The notes under the pieces are model-generated. The model ran no database searches, was not told the DNA's origin, and saw only the letters and a program-made list of their open reading frames with translations. A stretch of 64,000 nt of DNA from an uncultured Alteromonadaceae bacterium (GTDB taxonomy: Bacteria > Pseudomonadota > Gammaproteobacteria > Enterobacterales > Alteromonadaceae): positions 1 to 64,000 of the forward strand of contig CAJXMO010000011.1 of assembly GCA_913056495.1 (NCBI GenBank). Direction: 5' to 3'. This document shows, one piece after another, positions 1 to 12,848 of the stretch. Position numbers and translations under genes: made by a program. Every line of letters begins with the position of its first letter. Position 1 is the first letter of the stretch.

Positions 1-35
1 GCCGCGCATTCTACGCTTTCCTCTTTTGTTGTCAA
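1..35 (-). promoter_or_regulatory. rRNA-type promoter P2, firing leftward out of the window
   Basis: On the minus strand a perfect -35 TTGACA (30-35) is separated by 16 bp from a -10 TAGAAT (8-13), followed by a GC-rich discriminator. The 16-bp spacer and GC discriminator are classic for stable-RNA promoters under stringent control. Together with P1 about 136 bp upstream it resembles the tandem P1-P2 of gammaproteobacterial rrn operons, so an rRNA (or tRNA) operon probably starts just left of the window. The RNA gene itself is not visible. Confidence 0.75.
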
Positions 36-143
36 GCCTTTGTTTCATTTAATTTGAAACAGGCTTTTCAACCGTTTGAACCCTTTCGAGTTCCGCTTTA
101 ACTCGCTGACGTTTGTCTGCGTGTCGCTGCGTTGTGGGGGCGC

Positions 144-171
144 ATTATAGGGACTAATTAACCCCCGTCAA
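144..171 (-). promoter_or_regulatory. rRNA-type promoter P1, firing leftward
   Basis: The minus strand has -35 TTGACG (166-171), a 16-bp spacer and -10 TATAAT (144-149), inside CCCTATAATGCGCC, which is nearly identical to the -10 and discriminator region of E. coli rrn P1 promoters. The upstream side (172-250) is very AT-rich, as expected for an UP element. It pairs with P2 at 1-35. Confidence 0.8.
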
Positions 172-286
172 CGCTTTTTTTGAATTAATTTGAAATAAAT
201 GTTTATTTGGTTATTTAACATACAAAACCGCATAATTTGATGAAGAATTCGACAGATTAATCGCGTTTTTTGTTGCCCTACAAATA

Positions 287-321
287 GAAAAAGCTTTTGC
301 GCTTGAGCACAAAAGCTTTTC
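287..321. terminator. hairpin terminator downstream of rpoS
   Basis: An inverted repeat of about 12 bp (AAAAGCTTTTG at 289-299 with CAAAAGCTTTT at 310-320) surrounds a 10-nt loop, about 30 bp beyond the rpoS stop. The arms are rich in A/T runs, so it could work in both directions. It separates rpoS from the stable-RNA promoters. Confidence 0.55.
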
Positions 322-349
322 AAATAAATTATCTCTATTTTTCGTTTAA

Positions 350-1285
350 TTACATCTGGAATAAAGATTCCATAGAAAGGCCCTCGTTACCTAATATGTC
401 TTTAAGGCGCTTCAGAGCCTCAACCTGAATTTGGCGAACTCTTTCACGGGTTAAACCGATTTCTTTACCTACATCTTCTAAGGTTGCTGCTTCATAACCT
501 AATAAACCAAAACGCCTAGCCAGCACTTCTCTTTGTTTTGGGTTTAATTCTTCTAACCAGTGAACAATATTTGTTTTTATATCGCTATCCTGCAATGACT
601 GCTCAGGGCCTTCATAACGCTCATCGGTTAATATATCTAATAACCCTTTATCTGAGTCACCACCAATAGGACTATCTACTGAACTGATTTTTTCGTTTAA
701 TCGAAGCATTTTACTCACTTCGGCAACCGGTCGGTCTAATTCAGCTGCAATTTCCTCGGCTGTCGGTTCATGATCAAGCTTCTGAGCAAGCTCCCGCGCT
801 GTACGCAAATAAACATTTAATTCTTTGACTACATGAATTGGTAAACGGATCGTGCGGGTTTGGTTCATAATTGCACGTTCTATGGTTTGTCGAATCCACC
901 AAGTTGCATAAGTCGAAAAACGGAAACCTCTCTCCGGATCGAACTTTTCGACCGCTCGGATTAAACCCAGATTACCTTCTTCGATTAAATCTAATAAAGC
1001 AAGTCCCCGGTTATTGTACCGACGCGAAATCTTGACAACTAAACGTAAATTACTTTCAATCATGCGTTTACGCGATGCTTCACACCCTTTTAAGGCTTTA
1101 CGCGCAAAGTACACTTCTTCTTCAGCAGATAATAAAGGGGAAAAACCAATCTCACCTAAATATAACTGAGTTGCGTCTAAGTTTTTGTATGAATCTTCAG
1201 TCGCTAAAACATCATCGTTCGACTGAGCTTTTGCTTTAGTTGGTGTGTTAGTGTTGGTGGTGCGCTCTATCTGGCTCATTCTCAT
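350..1285 (-). CDS. rpoS: RNA polymerase sigma factor RpoS (sigma-38)
   Basis: Group 2 sigma factor for stationary phase and general stress. The 311 residues include region 1.2 (about 35-60), the region 2 core with the melting motif [17 protein letters not shown] (about 125-140), region 3, and a region 4 helix-turn-helix ([18 protein letters not shown], about 268-286). It is slightly shorter than the 330-residue E. coli protein, mainly at the N-terminus. It lies directly downstream of nlpD on the same strand, the conserved nlpD-rpoS arrangement in which the main rpoS promoter usually sits inside nlpD. RpoD and RpoH are excluded by length, by the absence of the long region 1.1, and by this neighbourhood. 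Confidence 0.97.
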   Translation of the reverse strand: MRMSQIERTTNTNTPTKAKAQSNDDVLATEDSYKNLDATQLYLGEIGFSPLLSAEEEVYFARKALKGCEASRKRMIESNLRLVVKISRRYNNRGLALLDLIEEGNLGLIRAVEKFDPERGFRFSTYATWWIRQTIERAIMNQTRTIRLPIHVVKELNVYLRTARELAQKLDHEPTAEEIAAELDRPVAEVSKMLRLNEKISSVDSPIGGDSDKGLLDILTDERYEGPEQSLQDSDIKTNIVHWLEELNPKQREVLARRFGLLGYEAATLEDVGKEIGLTRERVRQIQVEALKRLKDILGNEGLSMESLFQM

Positions 1286-1373
1286 TCCCCTTAGAAAACA
1301 AAGATAGCACTGAATGCTATTACCCGTATCCCTATCAATTACTACGTATTACCTTGCTTAATAATTATAAATA

Positions 1374-2192
1374 TCAACGCTTAGGTAAAAATTTCTCCGG
1401 ATTTACAGTATTACCTTTGAAACGAATTTCAAAATGTAACTTTACTTTATCTGTATCAGTGTCACCCATGTCAGCAATATGCTGACCCACTTTGACCCAA
1501 TCTTTTTCTTTTACCCGAATTACCTGATTGTGTGCGTATGCACTTAAATAGTCATCCGAATGTTTGATTATGATTAGGTTTCCATAGCCTCGCAGCGCAT
1601 TACCAGCATATACCACCTTGCCTGAATTAGCCGCAAATACAGGATCACCTTTTTTCCCTGTTATATCTAGCCCTTTATTTCCTAATTCTTTGTAGGAAAA
1701 ACGCTCAATGACCTTACCTCTTGCAGGCCATTTCCAGTTACTTCTATCAAACAAATCCAAGTTATTAGACTTGGTACTTGAGTTAGTTGTAACATTTTGT
1801 TTACCTTCAACTACAACATACTCCTGCCGCTTTTTGTTATCAAGTGTTTTTTGAGTCACCTGCGTATTTTTTTTATACGTTTTTTGTATTTTATTAGATG
1901 AATTAGATTTATAGGATGATTGGATACGGATGAGTTGTCCCGGGTAGATTGCATAAGGCGCTTTAATACTATTTATTTGAGCAAGTTGCTTAAAATCCAC
2001 TCCTGCTCTAAATGCAATACTATATAAAGTATCGCCTTTGACTACCTTATAGGTTGTACGTTTTAATGAACCCGGTTCAAAGTCATGAATAGTTTTACCA
2101 CGATATACTGAGTCAACTGGTGCTGGCGCGTGCCTTTGAGCACAAGCCGCCAGTACCATTATAAAAAGTATCATTATTACTTTTTCAAACAC
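1374..2192 (-). CDS. nlpD: Murein hydrolase activator NlpD (LysM + degenerate M23 lipoprotein)
   Basis: Outer-membrane lipoprotein that activates septal amidase during division. A lipoprotein signal with lipobox LAAC ends at Cys17. A LysM domain (about 47-92, with VVKGDTLYSIAFRAG) binds peptidoglycan. After a low-complexity Lys/Asn/Thr linker comes an M23/LytM domain (about 165-268). The zinc-ligand positions are degenerate (NKGLD where active enzymes have HxxxD; KLHFEIR where active enzymes have HLHFE), as expected for an activator rather than a peptidase. The start is a GTG with AAAGGA upstream; an in-frame ATG six codons later is the alternative. It sits upstream of rpoS and downstream of the DUF368 gene. 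Confidence 0.93.
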   Translation of the reverse strand: MFEKVIMILFIMVLAACAQRHAPAPVDSVYRGKTIHDFEPGSLKRTTYKVVKGDTLYSIAFRAGVDFKQLAQINSIKAPYAIYPGQLIRIQSSYKSNSSNKIQKTYKKNTQVTQKTLDNKKRQEYVVVEGKQNVTTNSSTKSNNLDLFDRSNWKWPARGKVIERFSYKELGNKGLDITGKKGDPVFAANSGKVVYAGNALRGYGNLIIIKHSDDYLSAYAHNQVIRVKEKDWVKVGQHIADMGDTDTDKVKLHFEIRFKGNTVNPEKFLPKR

Positions 2193-2230
2193 AGTTACAT
2201 CATTCCTTTACTTTGTATATTCAGTTTGCA

Positions 2231-3178
2231 CTAACTTGTTGTTTGATTCAGTTTATGAGCAATTTGTTCAACGGCGACTACCAGAAATATACCAAATAAT
2301 GCAAAACCAATAACCGAAAGGGTAAGTGGTTCAATTCCGGTCACATCAAAATAGTGAGTAGGCAACACATTGGCTTGCTGTAAAGGTACAGTTTCACCAT
2401 GACGATTTACGGTCGAACTGATAACTTCTTTCCATGGCCAGGTAACATTGAGTGAACCAATTAAAAAACCAATCAGCACTGCAATGGTAGTTTGATAAAA
2501 ATGATGTAATAGCCAAGACAGAATTCTTGAAAAGACTAATAAACCGGTAATACACCCAGCGCCAAAACTTGCCAGTGCAAGAATATTTAATTCATTAATG
2601 GCATTTAAAAAGATCGGGTATAAACCTATCAAGAGTAAAATAAAACTGCCTGATATACCGGGCAATATCATCGCACAAATAGCAATAAATCCGCCGATAA
2701 AGAGCATCCACCAATCACCCGGTACATGCGCCGGTTTTGCAACAGAAATGCCGACTACAATTCCAATACCTATTAGCATGGCTATCCATTGCACTAACTG
2801 CCATTTCGGTTGGCTTTTTACTAGCAGATAAACCGAGGCGGCGATAAGACCTGAGAAAAATCCCCAGACTAGCAAAGGATAAACATCCAAAGCAGTTGTA
2901 ATTAACGCAGCAAACGTTTTTAAGCTAATTAAAATACCACCAAAAACAGATAATAAAAAATACCCGTTAATATGATTCCAAAATGCGCCAACCCCTTGTT
3001 TAAACAAGATGCCCAAAGATGCGGGCCCTAACTGTTTTAAAGAGCTTAACAATTCATCGTAAATGCCGGTAATAAACGCAATTGTCCCCCCGGACACACC
3101 GGGTACAACATCAGCTGCCCCCATCGCCATTCCCTTAACCGTTAATAAAATATAATCTTTCCTGTTTCGTCTTTGCAT
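2231..3178 (-). CDS. DUF368 membrane protein, PopT-like polyprenyl-phosphate translocase
   Basis: Integral membrane protein of 315 residues with about eight to nine hydrophobic segments. It has the DUF368 N-terminal signature GAADVVPGVSGGTIAFITG (about residues 20-38) and a second related repeat in the middle (GFIAICAMILPGISGSFILL), giving the internal pseudo-duplication typical of the family. DUF368 proteins (PopT) were recently assigned to recycling undecaprenyl phosphate across the inner membrane for cell-wall and O-antigen synthesis. Here it is inserted between nlpD and pcm, genes of envelope and stationary-phase physiology, on the same strand and with a short gap to pcm, so cotranscription is likely. 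The family call is firm; the function is transferred from literature. Confidence 0.85.
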   Translation of the reverse strand: MQRRNRKDYILLTVKGMAMGAADVVPGVSGGTIAFITGIYDELLSSLKQLGPASLGILFKQGVGAFWNHINGYFLLSVFGGILISLKTFAALITTALDVYPLLVWGFFSGLIAASVYLLVKSQPKWQLVQWIAMLIGIGIVVGISVAKPAHVPGDWWMLFIGGFIAICAMILPGISGSFILLLIGLYPIFLNAINELNILALASFGAGCITGLLVFSRILSWLLHHFYQTTIAVLIGFLIGSLNVTWPWKEVISSTVNRHGETVPLQQANVLPTHYFDVTGIEPLTLSVIGFALFGIFLVVAVEQIAHKLNQTTS

Positions 3179-3213
3179 AACACTCTTTTCTTATAATGGG
3201 TATTTGGGAGCAA

Positions 3214-3861
3214 CTATTCGGTATCGCCAGCAACCAGAGGTACAAATTTCACATTGGCGACATCTGTAATTTGATAGTCATCTCCCGTTCTGATGATTTT
3301 TTTCAAGACTTGTTCTTCTGTGCCAATCGGAATAACCATAATGCCGCCATCCGTCAATTGTTCGAGTAACTTGGTGGGCAAACTAGCCGCAGCAGCAGTA
3401 ACAATAATGGCTTCAAAAGGGGCTTTTGAAGACCAGCCTTTCCAACCATCACCATGTTTAAAATTGATATTGTGCAAATCCAGCTGGCGTAATACGCGTT
3501 TGGCCTGAAACTGAAGCGATGCAATTCGCTCTACTGTACAGACTCTGTCGGCTAATTGAGCAAGAACCGCAGTCTGATACCCACAGCCAGTGCCAATTTC
3601 TAGTACCTGATTCTGGCTGCCATTGTGTTCCAGAATAATTTCCGTCATGCGTGCCACTATTGCGGGCTGTGAAATTGTCTGACCTTTACCTATCGGTAAT
3701 GCCGTGTTTTCATAGGCTTTATGTGTTAAAGCCGGTTGGACAAAAGCCTCTCTGGGCACTCTTGCAATGGCTTCTAATACCTGGTGGTTTTGTATTCCGG
3801 CTTGCACTAAAAGCTGTGCAAGGCGCTCCCCACTTCTTGCTATTTTTAAAGTTAATGACAT
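3214..3861 (-). CDS. pcm: Protein-L-isoaspartate O-methyltransferase
   Basis: Cytosolic SAM-dependent methyltransferase that starts repair of isoaspartyl residues in aged proteins. At 215 residues it has the usual length. SAM motif I is VLEIGTGCGYQTAVLAQL (about 84-101). The family N-terminal substrate region includes the Ser-bearing segment IGKGQTISQPAIVARM (about 57-72). It lies in the conserved surE-pcm-nlpD-rpoS neighbourhood, so it probably belongs to the long minus-strand operon starting near ftsB. A 41-bp gap separates it from surE. Confidence 0.95.
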   Translation of the reverse strand: MSLTLKIARSGERLAQLLVQAGIQNHQVLEAIARVPREAFVQPALTHKAYENTALPIGKGQTISQPAIVARMTEIILEHNGSQNQVLEIGTGCGYQTAVLAQLADRVCTVERIASLQFQAKRVLRQLDLHNINFKHGDGWKGWSSKAPFEAIIVTAAAASLPTKLLEQLTDGGIMVIPIGTEEQVLKKIIRTGDDYQITDVANVKFVPLVAGDTE

Positions 3862-3902
3862 CGATTAATATTTACCAAATACTTAATTATTACATTAACC
3901 CA

Positions 3903-4658
3903 TTATACTTTTATTTGGGTTATCCAATCTTCCAATAAAGCAACGCTTTGATGTGCTGTCATATCAACAGTCAAAGGTGTTACTGAAACAAAATTATTAT
4001 TGATAGCAGCAAAATCTGTGCCTTTGCTGGCATCTTTTATACCACCAATTGCACCATACCAAAATACATCTCTTCCAAAAGGGTCTTTTGTTTTGACCAT
4101 AGTATCGGCCTGATGCCGACGTCCGCAACGAGTTGTCTGTATTCCTTTTATCTTATCAAGCGACACAGCTGGCACATTAATATTTAAAATTTGGTCGCTC
4201 GGGATGGGATGGCTTTGAATCTGACTTATAATTTTTGCTGCAATAGAAGCCGCTACGGTAAAATCAGCATCCTGCTCATACGAATTTAATGAAACAGCGA
4301 CGGCCGGCAATCCCATATGGCGACCTTCAGTTGCGGCCGCCACAGTGCCTGAATAAATGACATCATCCCCAAGATTTGCACCATGATTGATACCGGAAAC
4401 GACAATATCCGGTTCAAAATCTAATAAACGATTTACACCTATATGCACACAATCTGTAGGTGTGCCTGTAACCGAATAAAAGCCAGATTGCATTTGCTGC
4501 ATTCTTAACGGATTGACCAGAGTCAAACTATTACTGGCGCCGCTACAATTTCTGTCGGGTGCAATCACTTTGACTTCATGCTCAACAGACAAAGCTTCAT
4601 ATAAAGCTTTCAATCCTCTGGCATGAACACCATCATCATTGCTCAACAAAATTTTCAT
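3903..4658 (-). CDS. surE: 5'/3'-nucleotidase SurE
   Basis: Survival protein and metal-dependent nucleoside monophosphate phosphatase in the cytosol. Of 251 residues, the N-terminal motif ILLSNDDGVHARG supplies the Asp8/Asp9 metal ligands, a Ser lies in GASNSLTL (about 40), and the Asn-containing motif SGINHGANLGDDVIYSGT lies near 90-105. The start codon overlaps the truD stop by one base (TAATG), indicating translational coupling. Confidence 0.95.
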   Translation of the reverse strand: MKILLSNDDGVHARGLKALYEALSVEHEVKVIAPDRNCSGASNSLTLVNPLRMQQMQSGFYSVTGTPTDCVHIGVNRLLDFEPDIVVSGINHGANLGDDVIYSGTVAAATEGRHMGLPAVAVSLNSYEQDADFTVAASIAAKIISQIQSHPIPSDQILNINVPAVSLDKIKGIQTTRCGRRHQADTMVKTKDPFGRDVFWYGAIGGIKDASKGTDFAAINNNFVSVTPLTVDMTAHQSVALLEDWITQIKV

Positions 4659-5680
4659 TATCTGGTCATATCCTGATAGTCAACGATTTCTCTTAAAACT
4701 GAAGTTGCGAAACATCCGGCAGGTAATTTAAAGTCTAACGTTAAATACCAGCAACCATCATCCTCAACAGTGTGCCATGTAAAGTCTTCTACCGGAAGTT
4801 GCAATGCTCGCCTTTCCTGTTTTAACCCGGCTTCGACAAGACCATTAACAATATCTGAATTTTCAGCCAATACAGATGATTCTAAAGCCTGAATTTGTGA
4901 TGATACCAAAGGTTCACCTTTACCAACCAAAGCACCACTTAATAAGATATCACCGGACTCAAATCGCTCATTAATTTCATCATCAATTGTATCAGGTTTA
5001 AAAAACGAATTACTGCCGGCAAGAATGAAAGCATCCCCGTCAACTGGTTTAAACAAATCTGAAGTAATGCGTGCATTCAGTATCTGATTAAATAAATGCG
5101 AGCGCGCCGCAGATAAATAAATACTTTTTAGCTTACGATCTTTCACTTTAATTTCGCCAGCTAACATTTGTTTTGCGTTATCCAAATTATTACCATCACG
5201 TCCAAACCTCTGCTCGCCATAATAATTGGCGACACCAAATTGTTTAATAGCAGACAATCTCGGTTCAATATCCGGGCTGGCTTCATTCAACTTCACTTTG
5301 ATGACAAAGCGATTTGCTTTATGCGTGCCTATTTTGAGCTTTCGGCCATGGCGAACTGCTTTGAGAATTTTTGCGTTTTCTAATTCCAGATCAGGTAAAT
5401 CCTGTTTAATTGGCCAGGGTAAGTTAAACCACTGCCGGGTAACGGCATGCCTGTCTTTTAAACCAGAATGGCTCACGCTTTTTGCCGGAACGCCGAATAT
5501 ACGGGCAATTTCTTTACCAATATAACCTGTGTTCTGGCCATTTTTTTCAACCCACAACCAAAGATGCTCACCTGCACCATCCGGTTCAAAGCCCAGAATT
5601 TCTTCTACATAAAAATCTTCATTTTGATTGCGGATACTACCACTCAGTTCTGGTTTGCCGTGTAAGTAAGCTAGATTCAT
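4658..5680 (-). CDS. truD: tRNA pseudouridine(13) synthase TruD
   Basis: Converts U13 of tRNA-Glu to pseudouridine. At 340 residues it has the usual length. The catalytic aspartate is Asp76 in the TruD signature [13 protein letters not shown] (about 73-85). The central TRUD insertion domain spans roughly 150-300 and includes [14 protein letters not shown]. The start overlaps the ispF stop by four bases. It sits in the conserved ispD-ispF-truD-surE string. Confidence 0.95.
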   Translation of the reverse strand: MNLAYLHGKPELSGSIRNQNEDFYVEEILGFEPDGAGEHLWLWVEKNGQNTGYIGKEIARIFGVPAKSVSHSGLKDRHAVTRQWFNLPWPIKQDLPDLELENAKILKAVRHGRKLKIGTHKANRFVIKVKLNEASPDIEPRLSAIKQFGVANYYGEQRFGRDGNNLDNAKQMLAGEIKVKDRKLKSIYLSAARSHLFNQILNARITSDLFKPVDGDAFILAGSNSFFKPDTIDDEINERFESGDILLSGALVGKGEPLVSSQIQALESSVLAENSDIVNGLVEAGLKQERRALQLPVEDFTWHTVEDDGCWYLTLDFKLPAGCFATSVLREIVDYQDMTR

Positions 5681-6159
5681 TCAGATTGCTCCAATAATAC
5701 AACCGAATGCACAGCTATGCCTTCTTTGCGTCCGGTAAACCCCAGTTTTTCACTGGTGGTTGCTTTAACATTGATATTATCCACTGAGGTATAGAGATCC
5801 TCTGCTAATATCGCGCGCATCGCTTGGATATGAGGCGCCATTTTAGGTGCCTGAGCGACAATAGTGACATCCAGGTTGCCAATTTTAAAATGTTTATTTT
5901 TCATTAAACCAACGACCTGAGCCAATAAAACCCGGCTGTCGATATTCTCATATTTGGCGTCTGTATCCGGAAATAAATAGCCAATATCACCAAGTGCAAG
6001 CGCGCCTAAAATAGCATCAATCACAGCATGAATAGCAACATCACCATCCGAATGCGCCAAAAACCCCTGTTCATATGGAATTTTAACACCAGCTAGTACA
6101 ATTGGTCCTTGGCCACCAAATTTATGGACATCAAACCCATGCCCGATTCTAATCTTCAT
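5677..6159 (-). CDS. ispF: 2-C-methyl-D-erythritol 2,4-cyclodiphosphate synthase
   Basis: MEP-pathway enzyme forming the cyclic diphosphate intermediate of isoprenoid synthesis. It has 160 residues, as usual. The metal ligands are Asp10 and His12 in [10 protein letters not shown] and His44 in [17 protein letters not shown]. The start overlaps the end of ispD by 11 bp, giving the common ispD-ispF coupling. Isoprenoid output feeds undecaprenyl phosphate, which fits with the DUF368 gene downstream. Confidence 0.96.
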   Translation of the reverse strand: MKIRIGHGFDVHKFGGQGPIVLAGVKIPYEQGFLAHSDGDVAIHAVIDAILGALALGDIGYLFPDTDAKYENIDSRVLLAQVVGLMKNKHFKIGNLDVTIVAQAPKMAPHIQAMRAILAEDLYTSVDNINVKATTSEKLGFTGRKEGIAVHSVVLLEQSE

Positions 6160-6880
6160 TATGTTCTCTGTTTAAAAAAAACTCTGCCAGAGCCAAATCA
6201 CTGGCCCGGGTTATTTTAATATTACTAGCGTCAGCTTCCACTAGGTGTATGTGCGCTCCGGTAGGCTCTATGGCTGAAGCTTCATCGGTAATTTCCAACT
6301 GATTGGTCAGCCCGGCTTCAATGGCTTCGACCAAACTCTGAACGGGAAACATTTGAGGTGTTAACGCATGCCAAAGGCCTTCCCGGTTTTCGGTCGAATC
6401 AATCACAGTTTGACCGCCGTTAGCAAAAAATTTCTGACGTTTCATAGTATCTCTGACCGGAGTAGCAAGAATGCCCCCCTGATTTGTTGATAGACATTGT
6501 TTAATCAGGTTTTCAATATCTTCAACCAATACACAGGGTCTGGCTGCATCATGCACTAAACACCAGCTAAAACGCTCGCGATCAATGCTTTTTAACCCCG
6601 CCAATACAGAATTGACTCGTTCGTTACCACCTTCAACAATCTGAACATGAGGTGGTAAATTTGGCTTTAATGTCGCAATAAACGGGTCGCTGTCTGATAC
6701 GACCAGAATGATTTGTTTGATTGCCGTAATGGCAGACAGTTTATTAATCGTATGTTCTAAAATACTCTGTTGATTAATCTTTAAATACTGTTTCGGGATA
6801 CCGGCCTGCATGCGTTTGCCGACACCAGCGGCAGGAATGACAGCGGCAAGTTCAGTTGAAAATTGTTTAGCCTGGTTCAT
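6149..6880 (-). CDS. ispD: 2-C-methyl-D-erythritol 4-phosphate cytidylyltransferase
   Basis: MEP-pathway cytidylyltransferase. Of 243 residues, the nucleotide-binding motif is [20 protein letters not shown] (about 12-31). Further signatures are VHDAARPC (about 110) and ATPVRDTMK (about 140). It is followed by ispF with overlapping ends and preceded by ftsB after 5 bp, so all three are likely cotranscribed. Confidence 0.96.
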   Translation of the reverse strand: MNQAKQFSTELAAVIPAAGVGKRMQAGIPKQYLKINQQSILEHTINKLSAITAIKQIILVVSDSDPFIATLKPNLPPHVQIVEGGNERVNSVLAGLKSIDRERFSWCLVHDAARPCVLVEDIENLIKQCLSTNQGGILATPVRDTMKRQKFFANGGQTVIDSTENREGLWHALTPQMFPVQSLVEAIEAGLTNQLEITDEASAIEPTGAHIHLVEADASNIKITRASDLALAEFFLNREHNED

Positions 6881-6885
6881 GTGTT

Positions 6886-7179
6886 TTAATTATTTGATTC
6901 ATTTTTATGGCTGGGAACAATTCGATAAAAGACTTCGTTTTCTTTAATCAGCCCAAGTTCGTTTCTTGCTTTTTCTTCAATCGCATCTAAACCCGATTTT
7001 AAATCTTTGATATCGGCCATCATAATTTTATTTCGCATTCTCAAGGCTTCATTCGCCTGTTTCAATTCTTCTACTTTAGATGTCATCGCCAAATGTTCTG
7101 AATAAGCATTGTCACCAAACCAAAGTCGGTAATGTAATCCAACCAAAACAATAATCAGAAGAATTCGAAATAATTTCAT
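6886..7179 (-). CDS. ftsB: Cell division protein FtsB
   Basis: Small bitopic divisome protein of the FtsQLB complex. Of 97 residues, the N-terminus is one membrane segment (about 3-20), followed by a periplasmic leucine-zipper coiled coil (about 30-70) and the DivIC-type tail KARNELGLIKENEVFYRI. The position immediately upstream of ispD is the classic ftsB-ispD order. Confidence 0.94.
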   Translation of the reverse strand: MKLFRILLIIVLVGLHYRLWFGDNAYSEHLAMTSKVEELKQANEALRMRNKIMMADIKDLKSGLDAIEEKARNELGLIKENEVFYRIVPSHKNESNN

Positions 7180-7187
7180 AAGTTAAA

Positions 7188-7832
7188 TCAGTGCGATAAT
7201 GCCATTGGCTTGTTTAAATTTGACCAGTTGATAACGGTTGTTAATAAAAGCTCTCGCAAAGTTAAAGTTCGGGGTAAGGTGGTATCATTACCAATCCATT
7301 GATGCCCGCAACAAGCGGCAGTCATTATGTCTTTATTCGATTTAACCAAGCGTTTTTCGACCTGGTTTGATTCTAAACATTCCCCATTAAAATTAAACCA
7401 GCCATGTTCATTTAATCTTATTTTGTTGTGCTCAATCACATCAATGCAGTCTAGACGATAATGAATTTGACCGACTTCCTTTACCACAATCACAACGACC
7501 AGACCTAACTGTGCATTTTTAACAAACCAGGTTTGATTGCTCTGCAGATCAATTTTTTCTGCTGGTGATTTGCGTTTTTGTTTAGCTGACCAGGTGCCAT
7601 TTTGCGCGTCTAATGTCAGCGGGTTATCTAATGATAAAATGGCTTCAGCGGCTCGCTTGATGTAAAAAGGTAAGCTGCTTAATCGTTTAGCGACATAGTC
7701 TGGATTTAACTGACATTCGGCAAGCAGTCTTAATTCACGTTCATAAAAGACATTACACAATTGTGCATAATCTAATAAACGCTCATTTTGGTTTGCAAAA
7801 TCTTGTTGTTGCAACATTGGAAAATCTGCCAA
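7188..7832 (-). CDS. Conserved-looking hypothetical protein between eno and ftsB
   Basis: Unrecognised 214-residue soluble protein with no signal peptide or membrane segment. Visible features are an N-terminal helical Gln/Asn-rich half, a basic stretch SAKQKRKSPAEK (about 83-94), a central beta-rich region (VVVIVVKEVGQIHYRLD) and a Cys-Cys-Gly-His motif in AACCGHQWIG near residue 170. It ends 8 bp before ftsB and is separated from eno by a strong terminator, so it seems to head the ftsB-ispD-ispF operon. The coding frame is uninterrupted and fits the tight gene packing. No function is assigned. Confidence 0.75.
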   Translation of the reverse strand: MADFPMLQQQDFANQNERLLDYAQLCNVFYERELRLLAECQLNPDYVAKRLSSLPFYIKRAAEAILSLDNPLTLDAQNGTWSAKQKRKSPAEKIDLQSNQTWFVKNAQLGLVVVIVVKEVGQIHYRLDCIDVIEHNKIRLNEHGWFNFNGECLESNQVEKRLVKSNKDIMTAACCGHQWIGNDTTLPRTLTLRELLLTTVINWSNLNKPMALSH

Positions 7833-7847
7833 TGCTATACTCCAGAT

Positions 7848-7887
7848 AAAAAAAAGGTGTTTTAACTGATAACCAATTAAAACACCT
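7848..7887 (-). terminator. Rho-independent terminator of eno
   Basis: A perfect 11-bp stem (AGGTGTTTTAA at 7855-7865 with TTAAAACACCT at 7877-7887) is followed on the minus strand by eight T residues (complement of 7848-7855). It lies downstream of eno and upstream of the 214-residue gene. Confidence 0.85.
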
Positions 7888-7941
7888 AATCATACTAAAT
7901 GGTATGCCTATTTAAAACTAAACCGGCATACAAAAGCCAAA

Positions 7942-11346
<3,405 letters not shown>

Positions 11347-12741
11347 ATGAAACAGAGTCTGGAAGACATCTTATTAAATGTATCTAAATCCGAGATAATC
11401 GACTTAGGCGATTTAACTCAAGCCCAGCGTCTGATTATTCATTCATTAATTGACGGACTGAATGTTAAAAGAGTCGGCATCTGGTTAATTAATGAAGAAA
11501 AAAGTGCTATTGAATGCAAATTATTAATCGATACTTTCCACCAAACCGAAATTGAATCACTCGAGCTTCACCGAACAGACTTTCCAAACTACTTTTCTTA
11601 TCTGGACACAGAAAGGACGATTATCGCATCTCATGCTGAAACCGATCCAGCAACCAGAGAATTTACCCAAGTCTATCTGCAACCTCATAATATCAAGTCT
11701 ATGTTAGATACGCCGATTCGGCATAAAGGCCGGATGATAGGCATTATATGTTCCGAGCAAATCGGTCAGATAAAAGAATGGAGTGATGATGAAATTACCT
11801 TTGCAGGAAACCTTTCTGATTTATATGGGCGCGCACTCAGCGCTTACGAAAGGTGCGTGTACCAAAAACAACTGGAGATTCAAAATGCAAACTTAGAGAG
11901 TTTAATTCAACAAAGGACGCAGGCGCTTGAAACCAGCCTGAGTAATCTGAAAAGTGCTCAGGATAAGCTGGTTGAATCTGAAAAAATGGCTTCGTTGGGT
12001 AACCTGGTTGCCGGTGTAGCTCATGAAGTCAATACGCCCATTGGTATTGCCATTACCGGGACGACACACAGTATTGAACTCGTTAAAGAATTAGAATTAT
12101 TACTGTCAAATAATCAACTGAGTAAAAGCAAATTTTCAGAATCAATCAGTAATATTAAAACAACAAACGAACTTATCTATAACAACTTAAGCCGGGCCGT
12201 TGATCTGATTCAAAATTTTAAGCAAACCGCAGCAGACCAAACCGGGCATACCCGTTATGAGTTTAACCTGGCGGAATACTTTCATAATACGCTTAGCAGC
12301 CTTAAACCTATGTTAAAAACCCATAAAGTGACTTTAAAAACCCGGCTTACCGAAGACATTCAAATGTATGCCCCACCCGGTATATTTGCTCAAATCATTA
12401 CTATTTTAGCGCAAAATGCGTGTTTTCATGCTTACCCTAAAGAACAATCAGAACGTGAATTTATCTTGTCGTTAGAACGGATGGACACAAGGATAAGGTT
12501 AACAGCAAAGGACAATGGACGTGGTGTACCCCTAGATTTAAAAAAGCGTATATTTGAGCCTTTTTATACCACTAACCGTCAGGGCGGTGGAACAGGACTG
12601 GGTTTATCTATTTTATATAATCTGGTTGCCAGTCAACTAGACGGTGATATCAAGTTGCTGTCTGAGCCAAATCAGGGCTGTGAGTTTATTCTGACCTTTC
12701 CCATGGTGCTCAGTCGTTTTAATAAAAATACGCCTGATTAA
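11347..12741 (+). CDS. GAF-domain sensor histidine kinase
   Basis: Cytosolic sensor kinase of 464 residues without transmembrane segments. A GAF domain covers about 20-170, then a coiled coil (about 172-215, with ESLIQQRTQALETS), a phosphoacceptor helix with His226 in GNLVAGVAHEVNTPIGIA, and a HATPase domain (about 330-455) with N box QNACFHAY, G1 DNGRGVPLD, F box FEPFYTT and G2 GGGTGLGLSI. All catalytic elements look intact. No response regulator is adjacent, so the partner is unknown; a stand-alone regulator lies far away near 44 kb. It is the only plus-strand gene in the first 16 kb, suggesting an insertion into the pyrG-guaA neighbourhood. Confidence 0.9.
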   Translation: MKQSLEDILLNVSKSEIIDLGDLTQAQRLIIHSLIDGLNVKRVGIWLINEEKSAIECKLLIDTFHQTEIESLELHRTDFPNYFSYLDTERTIIASHAETDPATREFTQVYLQPHNIKSMLDTPIRHKGRMIGIICSEQIGQIKEWSDDEITFAGNLSDLYGRALSAYERCVYQKQLEIQNANLESLIQQRTQALETSLSNLKSAQDKLVESEKMASLGNLVAGVAHEVNTPIGIAITGTTHSIELVKELELLLSNNQLSKSKFSESISNIKTTNELIYNNLSRAVDLIQNFKQTAADQTGHTRYEFNLAEYFHNTLSSLKPMLKTHKVTLKTRLTEDIQMYAPPGIFAQIITILAQNACFHAYPKEQSEREFILSLERMDTRIRLTAKDNGRGVPLDLKKRIFEPFYTTNRQGGGTGLGLSILYNLVASQLDGDIKLLSEPNQGCEFILTFPMVLSRFNKNTPD

Positions 12742-12789
12742 ACATAAACTAGCACACATGCCTGCTAAACATTAGATTAAAGCCAAAAT

Positions 12790-12820
12790 AAAAAATACCG
12801 CATCAGATGCGGTATTTTTT
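12790..12820. terminator. Bidirectional terminator between the kinase and guaA
   Basis: A perfect 14-bp inverted repeat, AAAAAATACCGCAT / ATGCGGTATTTTTT, with a 3-nt centre. An A run on one side and a T run on the other serve the two converging genes. Confidence 0.9.
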
Positions 12821-12848
12821 AGTGTTTTAGTGGCTATTCGACTGACGT

